Source of the DNA: Nocardia miyunensis NBRC 108239
GTDB lineage: Bacteria; Actinomycetota; Actinomycetes; Mycobacteriales; Mycobacteriaceae
NCBI RefSeq assembly: GCF_001613065.1
Contig: NZ_BDBQ01000105.1
Coordinates: forward strand, 1-54,165
Length of the DNA: 54,165 nt
Direction of reading: 5' to 3'
The position numbers were made by a program, and so were the translations under genes. Below, in pieces: positions 26,620 to 35,852 of this stretch (position 1 is its first letter; each line of letters opens with the position of its first letter). The notes under the pieces were generated by a model. It saw only the letters and a program-made list of their open reading frames with translations, searched no databases and was not told where the DNA came from.

Positions 26620-27438
26620 TCAGCGCGGGTTCTGCATCATCGCGAGCGTGGCGTCCGCCGCGGTGAGCACGATGCCGGGCTCGGCGTCCGCGGTCGAGGC
26701 CAGTCCGGCGATCAGGCCCACGTCCTTGCGCAGCAGACCGGCCGCGTGCCCGGCGAGCAGCTCGAAGCCGCCGGGATTGGTGATCCGGCCCAGTGCGAAG
26801 CTGTTCGCGGTGCCGTGCGTGATGACCTCGCCCAGCCGGGCCGCATCGATGCCGAGCGCGCTGCCCAGGTCCAGGGCGCTCTTGGCGGTGGCCAGGTTCG
26901 CGGTGAACAGCAGGTTGTTCAGTAGTTTGGTGGTCTGCCCGGAGCCGACGCCGCCCAGGTGAACGATCGGGTCGGCATAGGTAGCGAACACGGGGCGAAC
27001 CCGTTCGACCGCATCGTCCTCGCCGCCGACCATCACCAGCAGCCGCCGCTCCGCCGCGGCCATACCCCCGCCGCTGACCGTCGCGTCGATCAGGGAGATG
27101 CCCTGTGCGGCAGTTTTTTCGGCCAGCTGCCGACAGGTGTCGGGGTGGACCGTGCTGTGGATGGCGATGATGCCGCCGGACCGCATTCCGGCCAGCACGC
27201 CGTGTTCGCCCTCGAGCACCTGCCGCACGTCGTCGTCGCCGACCACGCACAGGCACACCAGATCGCTGGCCGCACCCAGCTCCGCCGGGGTGGCCGCGGT
27301 CTTCGCGGCGGTGTCGGCGTAAGGCTCCAGCGACGCGGGGCGGCGCGCCCAGAGCGTCGTCTCGTAACCCTCCTCGACGATCCGGCGAGCCATCGGGCCG
27401 CCCTGACTGCCCAGTCCGATGAATCCAACCCGCATCCG
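26620..27438 (-). CDS. beta-hydroxyacid dehydrogenase (3-hydroxyisobutyrate dehydrogenase-like)
   Basis: A 272-residue member of the same family: GFIGLGSQGGPMARR, DATVSGGGMAA and the catalytic Lys in TKLLNNLLFTAN. ATG 27438 is preferred because the family's Rossmann loop starts at once and GGAGGA lies upstream; the frame remains open for some 480 further codons antisense to other genes. It is in the long minus operon between DoxX and its paralogue. Confidence 0.88.
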   Translation of the reverse strand, partial: RMRVGFIGLGSQGGPMARRIVEEGYETTLWARRPASLEPYADTAAKTAATPAELGAASDLVCLCVVGDDDVRQVLEGEHGVLAGMRSGGIIAIHSTVHPDTCRQLAEKTAAQGISLIDATVSGGGMAAAERRLLVMVGGEDDAVERVRPVFATYADPIVHLGGVGSGQTTKLLNNLLFTANLATAKSALDLGSALGIDAARLGEVITHGTANSFALGRITNPGGFELLAGHAAGLLRKDVGLIAGLASTADAEPGIVLTAADATLAMMQNPR

Positions 27439-27500
27439 GTGTCCTCCATATCGAAAAGCGTTGCCGCGCAGCGCTGTCCGGCGACGCGCGACGATGATCT

Positions 27501-28022
27501 CTAGTTCTGCGGCGCGGCCTCGGCGGCGGGCGCGGGCTGGGGCCGGTAGAACGTCGCCAGCAGTCCGCCGGTCGCGACCACCCCGAGGATCAGGGCGATA
27601 CCGCCGCCCGCCCAGCCGGTGACATCGATACCGGCCGCGTGATCCACCGACAGCCAGCCGGGCCCGAGAATGCCCAGCGCCAGCGCAACCACGCCCAGCA
27701 CCAGCACGTACTCGTAGCCCTCCTTGAACACGAAGAACCCGTTCGAGCGATGCGCGAGCAGTCCGGCGACCAGCATCACCGAGATCACCGCGGCGGCCGC
27801 GAACGAGGTCAGCAACCCGAGCACCAGCAGCACCCCGGCCGCGATCTCGGTCAGCACGCTCAGCCATGCTTGCAGGACGGGCCGGCGCAGCCCGAGACCG
27901 CCGAACCACCCGGCGGTTCCGGCGATCTTGCCGCCGCCCACCCAGTGGTTGACGCCGTGCGCGATCATGGTGACGCCCAGCACGATTCGTATCAGCAGCA
28001 ACGCGACATCGGTCACGTTCAT
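27501..28022 (-). CDS. DoxX-family membrane protein
   Basis: A 173-residue integral membrane protein with four hydrophobic segments at about 5-25, 55-75, 78-95 and 105-150 and the DoxX-like start LLLIRIVLGVTMIAHGVNHW. Members are linked to quinone or thiosulfate redox, but many have no known role. It lies between the DUF35-thiolase fusion and the hydroxyacid dehydrogenases in a catabolic operon and may serve membrane redox or uptake. The function is not established by the sequence. Confidence 0.8.
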   Translation of the reverse strand: MNVTDVALLLIRIVLGVTMIAHGVNHWVGGGKIAGTAGWFGGLGLRRPVLQAWLSVLTEIAAGVLLVLGLLTSFAAAAVISVMLVAGLLAHRSNGFFVFKEGYEYVLVLGVVALALGILGPGWLSVDHAAGIDVTGWAGGGIALILGVVATGGLLATFYRPQPAPAAEAAPQN

Positions 28023-28049
28023 GAATTCTCCTCCGATAGCATTGGCCGA

Positions 28050-29708
28050 TCAGGTGTCGCTGCGCAGCAGCAGCGCCCCACCGGGGGTCAGGCCGCCGCT
28101 GGAGACGACCGCGACGTGGGCGTCGGTGACCTGACGGGCACCGCCCTCGCCGCGCAATTGCACGATAGCCTCGTGCAGCAGGCCCATGCCGTGCGTTCTG
28201 CCGTGCGAGAGCTGGCCGCCGTGGGTGTTCAGCGGCAGCAGTCCGTCGCGGGCGATGTTCTTGCCGCCGTCGAGGAAGTCCTTCGCCTCGCCGATACCGC
28301 AGAAGCCCAGCGATTCGATCCAGGACAGGCAGTTGAACGAGAACCCGTCGTAGAGCTCGGCGACGTCGACGTCGGTGGGACGCAACGAGGTTCGGCTCCA
28401 CAGATGCGCCGCGGGCCCCAGCGACTGCGGCTCGTGGGCCAGGGTGCTCTGGTCCCAGTCGATGCGCTCCATGATCTGCGTGCCGACCGCCTCCACATGC
28501 ACCGGCGCGACGGCCAGATCGCGCGCGGCGTCGGCGGCCGAGACGATGACCGCGACCGCGCCGTCGCACGGCACGTCGCAGTCGTACAGGCCGAACGGGG
28601 TGGTGATGGTCCGCGCGGAGAGGTAGTCCTCCATGGTCATCGGATCCCGGTACACCGCACTGGGATTCAACTCCGCGTTGGCCCGCTGGTTCAGCGCGAT
28701 CCAGCCGAGCGTCTCGCGCGTGGTGCCGTAGCGGTGGAAGTGCCGCTGCGCGTTCTGCGCGAGAGTGTGCGCCGCCGAGGACGCGCCGAAGGGCATCAGC
28801 CAGCCCGGCGAGCGCCCGCCGCCCGAGGGGATCTTGCCCGTGCGCATGCGCTCGTTGAACGTCGCCTCCCACACGGTCCGGAAGCACAGCACGTGCCGGG
28901 CCAGGCCACCGGCGACCGCGAGCATCGCCGCGATCACCGAACCGCCGGGCCCGAACGTCTCGATCCCGCCGTTGTGCCAGGTGGGCCGCAGGCCCAGGGC
29001 CGCCTCGAGCGCGGTGACACCGCCCTCGGCCATACCGCCGAGATTGCCGCCGCCGGGATAGGTCGACAGCCCGTCGATATCGGCCATGGTCAGGCCCGCG
29101 TCGGCGACCGCCTGCTCACAGGCATCGATGGTCAGCTCGAGCGGCGGGCGCATGAGCCGCCGCCCGATCTGCGACATGCCGATTCCGGTGAGGGCTACCT
29201 TGTCCTCGAACTTCTCGGTGCGGACCATCGGGCGCACGTATTCGCCGAATCGCGCCGGGTCGATCTCGTCCTGCGGTAGCGGCGCGGGCTCGGGCTGATC
29301 CGCCACCGGCCGGAACAACGGCAGCCACACATCGCCGTCGGCGAGGAAGGTGACCTCCACCCGCATGCCCAGCACCAGCGAGTCCGGATCGGCGTCGATG
29401 ACGTTGGTGGTCAGTCGAACTCGCGGATCGTCCTCGAGCGCGACCTGCGCGATGACGTACGGCGCGGGCATGCCCGGCAGGCTGAACCGCTCGTTGACGG
29501 TGAAGCCGGCGAGCGTGCCGAATCCCGACACCACCCGCACGCCGAGCTCGCGGCTGCGGCAGTACCGGCAGATCGGCTGCGGCGGATGAATCAGTGCCGC
29601 ACAGGATTCGCACTCCTGCACCCGCAGGTTGCCGTCCGCACCCGAGGTCCAGAAGAATTCGTTCTCCAGGGTGAGCAACGGTAGCGGTCGTCCCGATTCC
29701 TCTGCCAT
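28050..29708 (-). CDS. DUF35 zinc-ribbon/OB-fold protein fused to a thiolase-fold (lipid-transfer-protein-like) domain
   Basis: Residues 1-140 are a DUF35 domain with a zinc ribbon (Cys33, Cys36, Cys47, Cys50) and an OB fold. Residues 175-552 are a thiolase-like domain. At the usual nucleophile position the sequence is IETFGPGGS (251-257), with no Cys, so normal thiolysis is unlikely. Ltp2-type retro-aldolases of steroid side-chain catabolism work without that Cys together with a separate DUF35 protein; here both parts are fused. I infer an aldol-cleaving enzyme. It follows the P450 gene in the minus operon. Confidence 0.85.
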   Translation of the reverse strand: MAEESGRPLPLLTLENEFFWTSGADGNLRVQECESCAALIHPPQPICRYCRSRELGVRVVSGFGTLAGFTVNERFSLPGMPAPYVIAQVALEDDPRVRLTTNVIDADPDSLVLGMRVEVTFLADGDVWLPLFRPVADQPEPAPLPQDEIDPARFGEYVRPMVRTEKFEDKVALTGIGMSQIGRRLMRPPLELTIDACEQAVADAGLTMADIDGLSTYPGGGNLGGMAEGGVTALEAALGLRPTWHNGGIETFGPGGSVIAAMLAVAGGLARHVLCFRTVWEATFNERMRTGKIPSGGGRSPGWLMPFGASSAAHTLAQNAQRHFHRYGTTRETLGWIALNQRANAELNPSAVYRDPMTMEDYLSARTITTPFGLYDCDVPCDGAVAVIVSAADAARDLAVAPVHVEAVGTQIMERIDWDQSTLAHEPQSLGPAAHLWSRTSLRPTDVDVAELYDGFSFNCLSWIESLGFCGIGEAKDFLDGGKNIARDGLLPLNTHGGQLSHGRTHGMGLLHEAIVQLRGEGGARQVTDAHVAVVSSGGLTPGGALLLRSDT

Positions 29709-29753
29709 ATCGCCTCCTTACTTCGCCGGATGTCCTCGTGCGGGTGGTGCCGA

Positions 29754-31112
29754 TCAGATCTCGGCGCTGCCCTTGCGGGCGGTGACCGGTTCGGCCAAGC
29801 GCTGCTCGTCGCAGATGCGTTGCAGCGCTTCCAGCGTCTCGTCGAGTCCGGCGCCCAGGCGCGGGCCCGGGGTGAAACTCGCGGGCAGATGCCGCATGCC
29901 CTGGATGACGCCGATGGTGTCGTAGTGCACCGTGCCCTCGGGATCGCACCGGAAGTCCGGCATCCGGTCCAGGACGGCCAGCAGCATCCGCTTGAACACC
30001 ATGCGCGCCATATTCGATCCGATGCAGCGGTGCACACCGAGGCCGAAGCTGTAGTGCCGGTTGCCGCGGCGCTCGAGGTCGACCTCGTGCGGATTGTCGA
30101 ACACCCGGGGATCGCGGTTGGCCATCGCCCAGGACAGCCACAGCCGCTCGCCCTCGACGAATCGTTTCCCGGCGACCTCGCAGTCCTCGGCGATGGTGCG
30201 GCCGTCGCCGGGGGCCGGGGTGAAGTAGCGCAGGAATTCCTCGGTCGCCGAGTCGAGCATGAGATCCCGCTCGCGGCTGAGCAATTCGCGTTGATCGGGG
30301 TGCTCGGACAGCCATTCCAGCGAGTGCGCGGTGAGCGCGGTGGTGGTGTCGAACCCGCCGCCGATGATCAGCGCGAGCATGCCGAGGGCGTCCATGTCCG
30401 AGATGGGCTCGCCGGACAGCGTGGACCGCGCCACCGCATCGATCAGGCCGGGGCGCGGATTCTGCTTGATCGCAAGGTAATTGGTGAGCAGATCCACGCC
30501 CATGGCCTGGTTCATCTCGCCGACGCGCGCGTTGTCCGGCGAATCGGGCGGGGTGTAGACCGAGGCGTGCGCGGGTTCGTTGTAGATGGTCCAGTTGTCC
30601 AGCCGGATGCCCATCATCGCCAGGGTGAGCACCGCGGGAACGACATTGGCCAGATCGTCGACGAAATCGATCCGTCCGGATTCGATCTTCTCGTCGATGC
30701 TGGCGCGAATCACCTCGTCCGCCACCGGAATCCAGCGTTGCACGGCCGCGGGAGACAGGTAGGGGTTGAGCGCGGCGCGCAGTTCCTTCTGCTCGGGCGG
30801 ATCCATCTCCAGGATTCCCGAGCGCCTGGTCTGCCCGCGGTCGGGGCTCGGGATCGTGATCCCTTGGTAGCCACGGCGTTCCCCGTCGGGGTCGCGGTCG
30901 TTCGAGGTGTACGGGCAGCGCGCGAGTTCGAAGACCTCACGGTTGCCCGCGGCGACCCAGTGCCCGCCGTAGGTCTCGGTCCAGGCGATCGGGCAGGCGT
31001 CCTGCATCTGCTCGGTGATCGCGGTGAACTGCTCGCGGTACTGCGGGGTGTGCCGATCGAAATGGAAGACCGGCGCTCTGCGTTCGGCGTCGGCGACGTG
31101 CTCCACGCTCAT
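29754..31112 (-). CDS. cytochrome P450
   Basis: A 452-residue P450: the I-helix GGGFDTTTALT carries Asp where many have Glu, the E-x-x-R motif is EEFLRYF, and the heme loop YSFGLGVHRCIG places the thiolate at about Cys363. The C-terminus runs about 45 residues past the usual end and is rich in charged residues (ICDEQRLAEPV). ATG 31112 is preceded by a short TAGGGAT site and lies ten bases after the ferredoxin gene, its likely electron donor. Confidence 0.92.
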   Translation of the reverse strand: MSVEHVADAERRAPVFHFDRHTPQYREQFTAITEQMQDACPIAWTETYGGHWVAAGNREVFELARCPYTSNDRDPDGERRGYQGITIPSPDRGQTRRSGILEMDPPEQKELRAALNPYLSPAAVQRWIPVADEVIRASIDEKIESGRIDFVDDLANVVPAVLTLAMMGIRLDNWTIYNEPAHASVYTPPDSPDNARVGEMNQAMGVDLLTNYLAIKQNPRPGLIDAVARSTLSGEPISDMDALGMLALIIGGGFDTTTALTAHSLEWLSEHPDQRELLSRERDLMLDSATEEFLRYFTPAPGDGRTIAEDCEVAGKRFVEGERLWLSWAMANRDPRVFDNPHEVDLERRGNRHYSFGLGVHRCIGSNMARMVFKRMLLAVLDRMPDFRCDPEGTVHYDTIGVIQGMRHLPASFTPGPRLGAGLDETLEALQRICDEQRLAEPVTARKGSAEI

Positions 31113-31122
31113 GGCGGTATCC

Positions 31123-31317
31123 CTACTCGGTGATCGCGATCGCGCGCTCGGGGCAGGAGCGCACGGCCTCGCGCACATTCTCCTCCTGATCGGCCGGGAC
31201 GTCCTCGCTCACCGGTGAGGAGTGACCGTCGATCTCGCTGAGCTCGAACATCTTCGGGGCGATCATCGAGCAGAGCGTGTGGCCCTGGCAGCGATCGGAG
31301 TCGACATGAACCTTCAC
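31123..31317 (-). CDS. 3Fe-4S ferredoxin
   Basis: A 64-residue ferredoxin: CQGHTLCSMIAPKMF near the N-terminus and SCPERAI near the C-terminus. The third Cys of the usual C-x3-CP is replaced by Ala (IAP), as in many P450-linked 3Fe-4S ferredoxins. GTG 31317 is set by AAGGGAAG upstream. It sits between a mycofactocin-type SDR and the P450 and should feed electrons to the latter. Confidence 0.9.
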   Translation of the reverse strand: MKVHVDSDRCQGHTLCSMIAPKMFELSEIDGHSSPVSEDVPADQEENVREAVRSCPERAIAITE

Positions 31318-31331
31318 GATATTTCTTCCCT

Positions 31332-32192
31332 TCAGATGTGGTAGTCGTACCACTTGAGATAGCCACCGGCATCGACACGCAGCTGGGTTCCGGTGATGAA
31401 GCGGGACTCGTCGGAGGCCAGGAACAGCACGGCGTTGCTGATCTCCTCGGGTTCCACGTACGGCACCGGCATCGCCTGCTGCACACCGAAGGCCGGTTCG
31501 GCGTCCGCGCGGGTGGGATGTTCGAGATCCGGGCGGAACGACCGGTACATGGGCTCGCTCTGGAGCATCGGGGTGTTGCAGTTGGTGGGGTGCACCACGT
31601 TGGCGCGGATCTTGCGCGCCGCAAGGTGCGTCGCGATCTCGTGAATATATTGCGAGAGAAGACGTTTGGCGGTCATGTAGGCCACGCCGCCGGGATCCTT
31701 GCCGGGCTGGTCGACCTTGGACACGTCCATCAGGGCCGCGGTCGATCCGGTGGCGATGATCGAAGCGCCGTCCGGAAGGTACGGCAGCGAGGCCTGCACC
31801 GCGTTGATGACGCCGAGCAGATTGGTGTCGATGACATCGGTCCACGCCTGCCACTGCGGTTCGCCGCGCATACCGGCGATCCCGGCCTGGGCGACCACGA
31901 TGTCCAGATGACCGAATTCGGCGACGCCGCGTTCCAGGGTGGCGGCCAGTTGCGCGCGGTCGCGCACATCGCCCTGCTCGGCGATGATCCGGCGGCCCGT
32001 CTTCTCGACCAGCCGGGCGGTCTCCTCGAGATCCTCCGGCCGGGACAGGTGATATCCGATCGTGTCGATGTCGCGGCAGATGTCCACCGCGATGATGTCG
32101 GCGCCCTCTTCGGCCAGGCGCACCGCGTGACTGCGTCCCTGCCCTCGTGCCGCTCCGGTGACGAAGGCGACCTTGCCCTCAACGCGTCCCAC
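31332..32192 (-). CDS. mycofactocin-coupled SDR oxidoreductase
   Basis: A 286-residue SDR with the signature start GRVEGKVAFVTGAARGQGRSHAVR and DIIAVDIC, which marks the family whose bound NAD(H) is recycled through the peptide-derived cofactor mycofactocin. It has AYMTAK (catalytic Tyr/Lys), VVHPTNCNTPM and the conserved ending FITGTQLRVDAGGYLKW. GTG 32192 has AAGGAAG upstream. It probably oxidises an alcohol made by the neighbouring P450. Confidence 0.92.
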   Translation of the reverse strand: MGRVEGKVAFVTGAARGQGRSHAVRLAEEGADIIAVDICRDIDTIGYHLSRPEDLEETARLVEKTGRRIIAEQGDVRDRAQLAATLERGVAEFGHLDIVVAQAGIAGMRGEPQWQAWTDVIDTNLLGVINAVQASLPYLPDGASIIATGSTAALMDVSKVDQPGKDPGGVAYMTAKRLLSQYIHEIATHLAARKIRANVVHPTNCNTPMLQSEPMYRSFRPDLEHPTRADAEPAFGVQQAMPVPYVEPEEISNAVLFLASDESRFITGTQLRVDAGGYLKWYDYHI

Positions 32193-32250
32193 GGGTCTTC
32201 CTTTCGGTACTTACTCGATTGCTGCTCGCCCGCGCTCGCGGCGCGTGCGC

Positions 32251-32958
32251 TCAGGTGTTGCGCCCGCCGTTGACCCCGAGGATCTGACCGGTGATGTATC
32301 CGGCGTCCTCGGAGATCAGGAACGAGCAGGCCGCGGCGATGTCGGCGGGTTTGCCGACGCGCCGCACGGGAGTGCGCTGAGTGTGCTCCTCGATGGTGCC
32401 GCCCAGCAGCCCCTTCTCCTCCGAGCGGCGCAGCATGGGGGTGTCGATGAAGCCCGGCGGGACGGCGTTGACCGTGATCCCGTACGGACCCAGTTCCAGC
32501 GCAAGGGATTTGGTGAGTCCGTTGAGACCCGATTTGGCCGCGACGTAGGCCGCCATGAACGGCTGGCCGGAGTGGGTGCTCGAGGAGGAGATGTTCACCA
32601 CCCGGCCCCAGTTCGCGGACATCATGTCCGGCAGCACGGCCTGCACGGTGTGGAACACCCCGTGCAGGTTGACGTCGATGATCTGCTTCCATTCCTCGAA
32701 GCTGAGGTTCTGGAACCGCCGGTACTTCTCCACGCCCGCCGCGTTCACCAATACTGTTACCGGGCCCAGCTTCTCGCGGATGTCGGTCAGGGCGGCGGTG
32801 ATCTCGTCGGAGTTGGTGACGTCGGCCCGATAGGCGAAATCGTCGTCGGCGGCCGGGTTCAGGTCGAGGGTGGCGACGTGCAGGCCGTCGGCGCGCAGGC
32901 GCTCGGCGATACCGAGACCGATACCGGACGCGCCGCCGGTGACTACGGCGGTTTTCAC
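32251..32958 (-). CDS. SDR-family oxidoreductase (FabG-like)
   Basis: A 235-residue SDR: VTGGASGIGLG, VLVNAAGVEKY, ISSSSTHSGQ, YVAAKSGL and NAVPPGFIDTP. GTG 32958 is chosen from AGGGAGA upstream and because the Rossmann motif then starts at the usual position. It is the first gene of the minus operon that runs down to the sensor kinase at 23473, and its promoter region is shared with the aldehyde dehydrogenase operon. Confidence 0.88.
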   Translation of the reverse strand: MKTAVVTGGASGIGLGIAERLRADGLHVATLDLNPAADDDFAYRADVTNSDEITAALTDIREKLGPVTVLVNAAGVEKYRRFQNLSFEEWKQIIDVNLHGVFHTVQAVLPDMMSANWGRVVNISSSSTHSGQPFMAAYVAAKSGLNGLTKSLALELGPYGITVNAVPPGFIDTPMLRRSEEKGLLGGTIEEHTQRTPVRRVGKPADIAAACSFLISEDAGYITGQILGVNGGRNT

Positions 32959-33116
32959 GAAAGAATCTCCCTTCCGAATGCTGAGAACGGTACTCTCGCG
33001 CTGAACGGGTGCGCAAGGTTTCCGCGGTTGTGGAACCGAGTGGTTGCCGGGCATTCCGGGCTGGAGTGTTTGCCGGGTCACCGATTGTTGCTACAGTCCG
33101 CTGGAGAAGAATGTAT

Positions 33117-33145
33117 CATTCTCCGTTAAAGAGAATGCAATTTTC
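33117..33145. promoter_or_regulatory. operator-like palindromes (GAGAAT-N3-ATTCTC family, site 4)
   Basis: Two overlapping symmetries occur here. GAGAAT-GCA-ATTTTC (33131-33145) fits the shared motif with one mismatch. CATTCTC-N7-GAGAATG (33117-33137) is a perfect 7-bp inverted repeat with the halves in the opposite order, so two regulator dimers could bind. The site is 20 bases upstream of the aldehyde dehydrogenase start and in the divergent spacer with the SDR operon. Confidence 0.65.
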
Positions 33146-33165
33146 ACGCGCAGTTGGGAGACGCG

Positions 33166-34632
33166 ATGTCAGCGCAAATACAGGAGTCGGGTGTCACGCG
33201 ACGACTGCTCATCGACGGGCGCTTGGTCGAGACCGAGCGCACGCTCGCCTCGCTGAATCCCGCGACGGGGCAGGTGTACGGTTACGCGCCCGAGGCCGGT
33301 ATCGCCGAGACCGACGCGGCCGTGGCCGCGGCCCGGCGCGCGTTCGACACCACCAGCTGGGCCACCGACCACGCGTTCCGGGCGCGCTGCCTCGATCAGC
33401 TGTACAAGGCGTTGCGGGACAACGTGGAAGAGCTGCGCGAGCTGACCATCGCCGAGGTCGGCGCGACCCGCCAGCTCACGCACGCCAATCAGCTGGAGGT
33501 TCCGTTCGAGATCGTCCGGTACTACGCGGATCTGCTGCCGAAGTACTCCTTCCGCGAGGAGATCGGCGACATCGAATTCCGGGGCCGTCCGCACCGGCGC
33601 TGGACCGAGCGCGAGGCCGGGGGCGTCGTCGCGGCCATCGCTGCCTACAACTATCCGCATCAGCTGGCCCTGGCCAAGCTCGCGCCCTCGCTCGCCGCCG
33701 GATGCACGGTGGTGCTCAAGGGTGCGCCCGATACTCCGCTGGCGACGCTGGCCCTGGGCGAGATCATCGCCCAGCACACCGACATTCCCGCGGGCGTGGT
33801 GAATGTGCTTGCCTCCTCGGATGTTTCGGTGGGCGAGCGGATGACCACCCACCCGGACGTGGACGTGGTCACCTTCACCGGTTCGACCCCCGTCGGGCGC
33901 AAGATCATGGCCGGCGCGGCAGGCACGCTCAAGAAGGTGTTCCTCGAACTCGGCGGCAAATCGGCGGCGATCCTGCTGGACGACGCCGACTACAACAACG
34001 CCGCGATGTTCGCGGCGTTCAGCATCGTCAGCCATGCCGGTCAGGGCTGCGCGCTGACCTCGCGGCTGCTGGTGCAGCGCAAGGATCACGACGCGGTCGT
34101 GGAACAGGTCGCCAACTTCATGGGCATGGTGAAATACGGCGATCCGGGTGATCCCAAGACCATCATGGGCCCGCTGATCAGCGAACGTCAGCGCGACAAG
34201 GTCGACGGTCTGGTGCAGCGCGCGGTCGAGGCCGGGGCCAAGCTGATCACCGGCGGCGAGAAGGTCGACCCGGGCTACTTCTACAAGCCCACGCTGCTGG
34301 CCGGTGTCGATCCCGACAGCGAGATCGCGCAGGAGGAGGTCTTCGGGCCGGTCCTCGCGGTGATCCCGTACGAGGACGACGAGGACGCGGTGCGGATCGC
34401 CAACAATTCGATCTACGGCCTGTCCGGCGGCGTGTTCAGCGCCGACGAAGAACGTGCGCTCGGTGTGGCGCGACGCATCCGCACCGGAACCATGAGTATC
34501 AACGGCGGCAACTACTTCGGGGCCGACGCGCCCTTCGGTGGTTACAAGCAGTCCGGCATCGGCCGTGAGATGGGAGTTGCGGGTATGGAGGAGTTCCTGG
34601 AGACCAAGACCTTCGCGGCGGCGTCGGCATGA
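33166..34632 (+). CDS. NAD(P)+-dependent aldehyde dehydrogenase
   Basis: A 488-residue ALDH with the catalytic Cys295 in GQGCALTSR, the general-base Glu261 in FLELGGKS, the cofactor loop FTGSTPVGRKI and EEVFGPVLAVIPY. ATG 33166 has GGGAG five bases upstream. It would turn an aldehyde into the acid that the nearby ligases or CaiB activate. It overlaps the following CaiB gene by four bases (ATGA), so the two are translationally coupled. Confidence 0.93.
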   Translation: MSAQIQESGVTRRLLIDGRLVETERTLASLNPATGQVYGYAPEAGIAETDAAVAAARRAFDTTSWATDHAFRARCLDQLYKALRDNVEELRELTIAEVGATRQLTHANQLEVPFEIVRYYADLLPKYSFREEIGDIEFRGRPHRRWTEREAGGVVAAIAAYNYPHQLALAKLAPSLAAGCTVVLKGAPDTPLATLALGEIIAQHTDIPAGVVNVLASSDVSVGERMTTHPDVDVVTFTGSTPVGRKIMAGAAGTLKKVFLELGGKSAAILLDDADYNNAAMFAAFSIVSHAGQGCALTSRLLVQRKDHDAVVEQVANFMGMVKYGDPGDPKTIMGPLISERQRDKVDGLVQRAVEAGAKLITGGEKVDPGYFYKPTLLAGVDPDSEIAQEEVFGPVLAVIPYEDDEDAVRIANNSIYGLSGGVFSADEERALGVARRIRTGTMSINGGNYFGADAPFGGYKQSGIGREMGVAGMEEFLETKTFAAASA

Positions 34633-35837
34633 GCGGGCCGCTGGCGGGGATTCGGGTCCTCGAGGTCGCGATGTACGGGTTCGTGCCCTCGGCGGGGGCG
34701 GTGCTGTCCGACTGGGGCGCGGACGTGATCAAGGTCGAGCACGCGGTCACGGGCGATCCGCAGCGCGGGCTGCGGCAGATCGGGAAGTTCAAGGTCGAGG
34801 GCGATCCGAATCCCAATGTGGAGCATGCCAATCGGGGCAAGCGCAGCATCGGGGTGGACATGTCGGTGCCCGAGGGGCGGGAGGTGATCCACGAACTGGC
34901 CAAGACCGCCGATGTGTTCCTGACCAGCTTCCTGCCGCAGCACCGCCGCAAGTTCGGCATCGACGTGGACGACATCCGCGCGGTGAATCCGGCCGTCGTC
35001 TACGCCCGCGGCAGCGGTCTGGGCCCGCGCGGCGCGGAGGCGGACAAGGGCGGCTACGACATGACCGCGTACTGGTGCCGCGGCAGTGTCGCGGCGACGG
35101 TCACCCCGCCCGATGTGGACGGGCTGATCGGGCCGCCGGGCCCGGCGTTCGGGGACACCATCTCCGGGACGAATCTGGCCGGTGGCATCGCCGCGGCGCT
35201 GTTCAAGCGCGAGCGCACGGGGGAGACCTCGGTGGTCGACGTTTCGCTGCTGTCCAGCGGACTGTGGTCGATGGGCCACACCATCGCGCTGTCGTCGTAC
35301 GCGGGCGAGGCGTTGCAGGCCGGGCCGACCGGTGCGCACGGGTCACCGGCCAATCCGCTCTCGGGGCTGTACGCCACCAAGGACGGCCGGTATCTGTCGC
35401 TGGTGATGTTGCAGCCGGGCAAGTTCTGGGCCGATGTGTGCCGTCATATCGACCGGCCCGAGCTCGCCGAGGACCCGCGGTTCGCCGACGCGGCGTCGAT
35501 CGCCGCCAATACCGCTGCGGCAGTGGAGATTCTGCGCGAGGTCATCGGCACGCGCACCCTCGCGGAGTGGACCGAGCGGTTCGGCACGTTGTCCGGGCCG
35601 TGGGCCCCGGTGCAGGACGCGCTGCAGGTGCTCGCCGATCCGCAGGTGCGGGCGAACGAGTACATTCGCGAAGCCGGTGAGCTGCAACTGGTTTCGAGTC
35701 CGGTGCAATTCGACCTGACCCCGCCGGAACTGCGGCCCGGCCCGGAGTTCGCCGCGCAGACCGACGAGGTGCTGCAGGATCTGGGCCTGGACTGGGACCG
35801 CATCATCGCCCTCAAGTCCGCGGGCGCGGTCACGTAA
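34629..35837 (+). CDS. CaiB/BaiF family CoA-transferase
   Basis: A 402-residue class III CoA-transferase: GIRVLEVAMYGFVPSAGAVLSDWGADVIKVE, NRGKRSIGVDMSVPEGR, GFGDT-like PGPAFGDTISG and YATKDGRYLSLVMLQPGKFW, each family-typical. It follows the ALDH by ATGA overlap. Together they suggest oxidation of an aldehyde to an acid and its direct activation by CoA exchange. It is a distant paralogue of the CaiB gene at 7252 and has no tail duplication. Confidence 0.9.
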   Translation: MSGPLAGIRVLEVAMYGFVPSAGAVLSDWGADVIKVEHAVTGDPQRGLRQIGKFKVEGDPNPNVEHANRGKRSIGVDMSVPEGREVIHELAKTADVFLTSFLPQHRRKFGIDVDDIRAVNPAVVYARGSGLGPRGAEADKGGYDMTAYWCRGSVAATVTPPDVDGLIGPPGPAFGDTISGTNLAGGIAAALFKRERTGETSVVDVSLLSSGLWSMGHTIALSSYAGEALQAGPTGAHGSPANPLSGLYATKDGRYLSLVMLQPGKFWADVCRHIDRPELAEDPRFADAASIAANTAAAVEILREVIGTRTLAEWTERFGTLSGPWAPVQDALQVLADPQVRANEYIREAGELQLVSSPVQFDLTPPELRPGPEFAAQTDEVLQDLGLDWDRIIALKSAGAVT

Positions 35838-35852
35838 TTCGCTGGAGTACCA

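Noticed and set aside
27639..29279. 546-codon plus-strand frame opposite DoxX and the DUF35 fusion
   Set aside because: It is antisense to clear coding sequence, with a His/Gln/Arg-rich composition typical of shadow frames.
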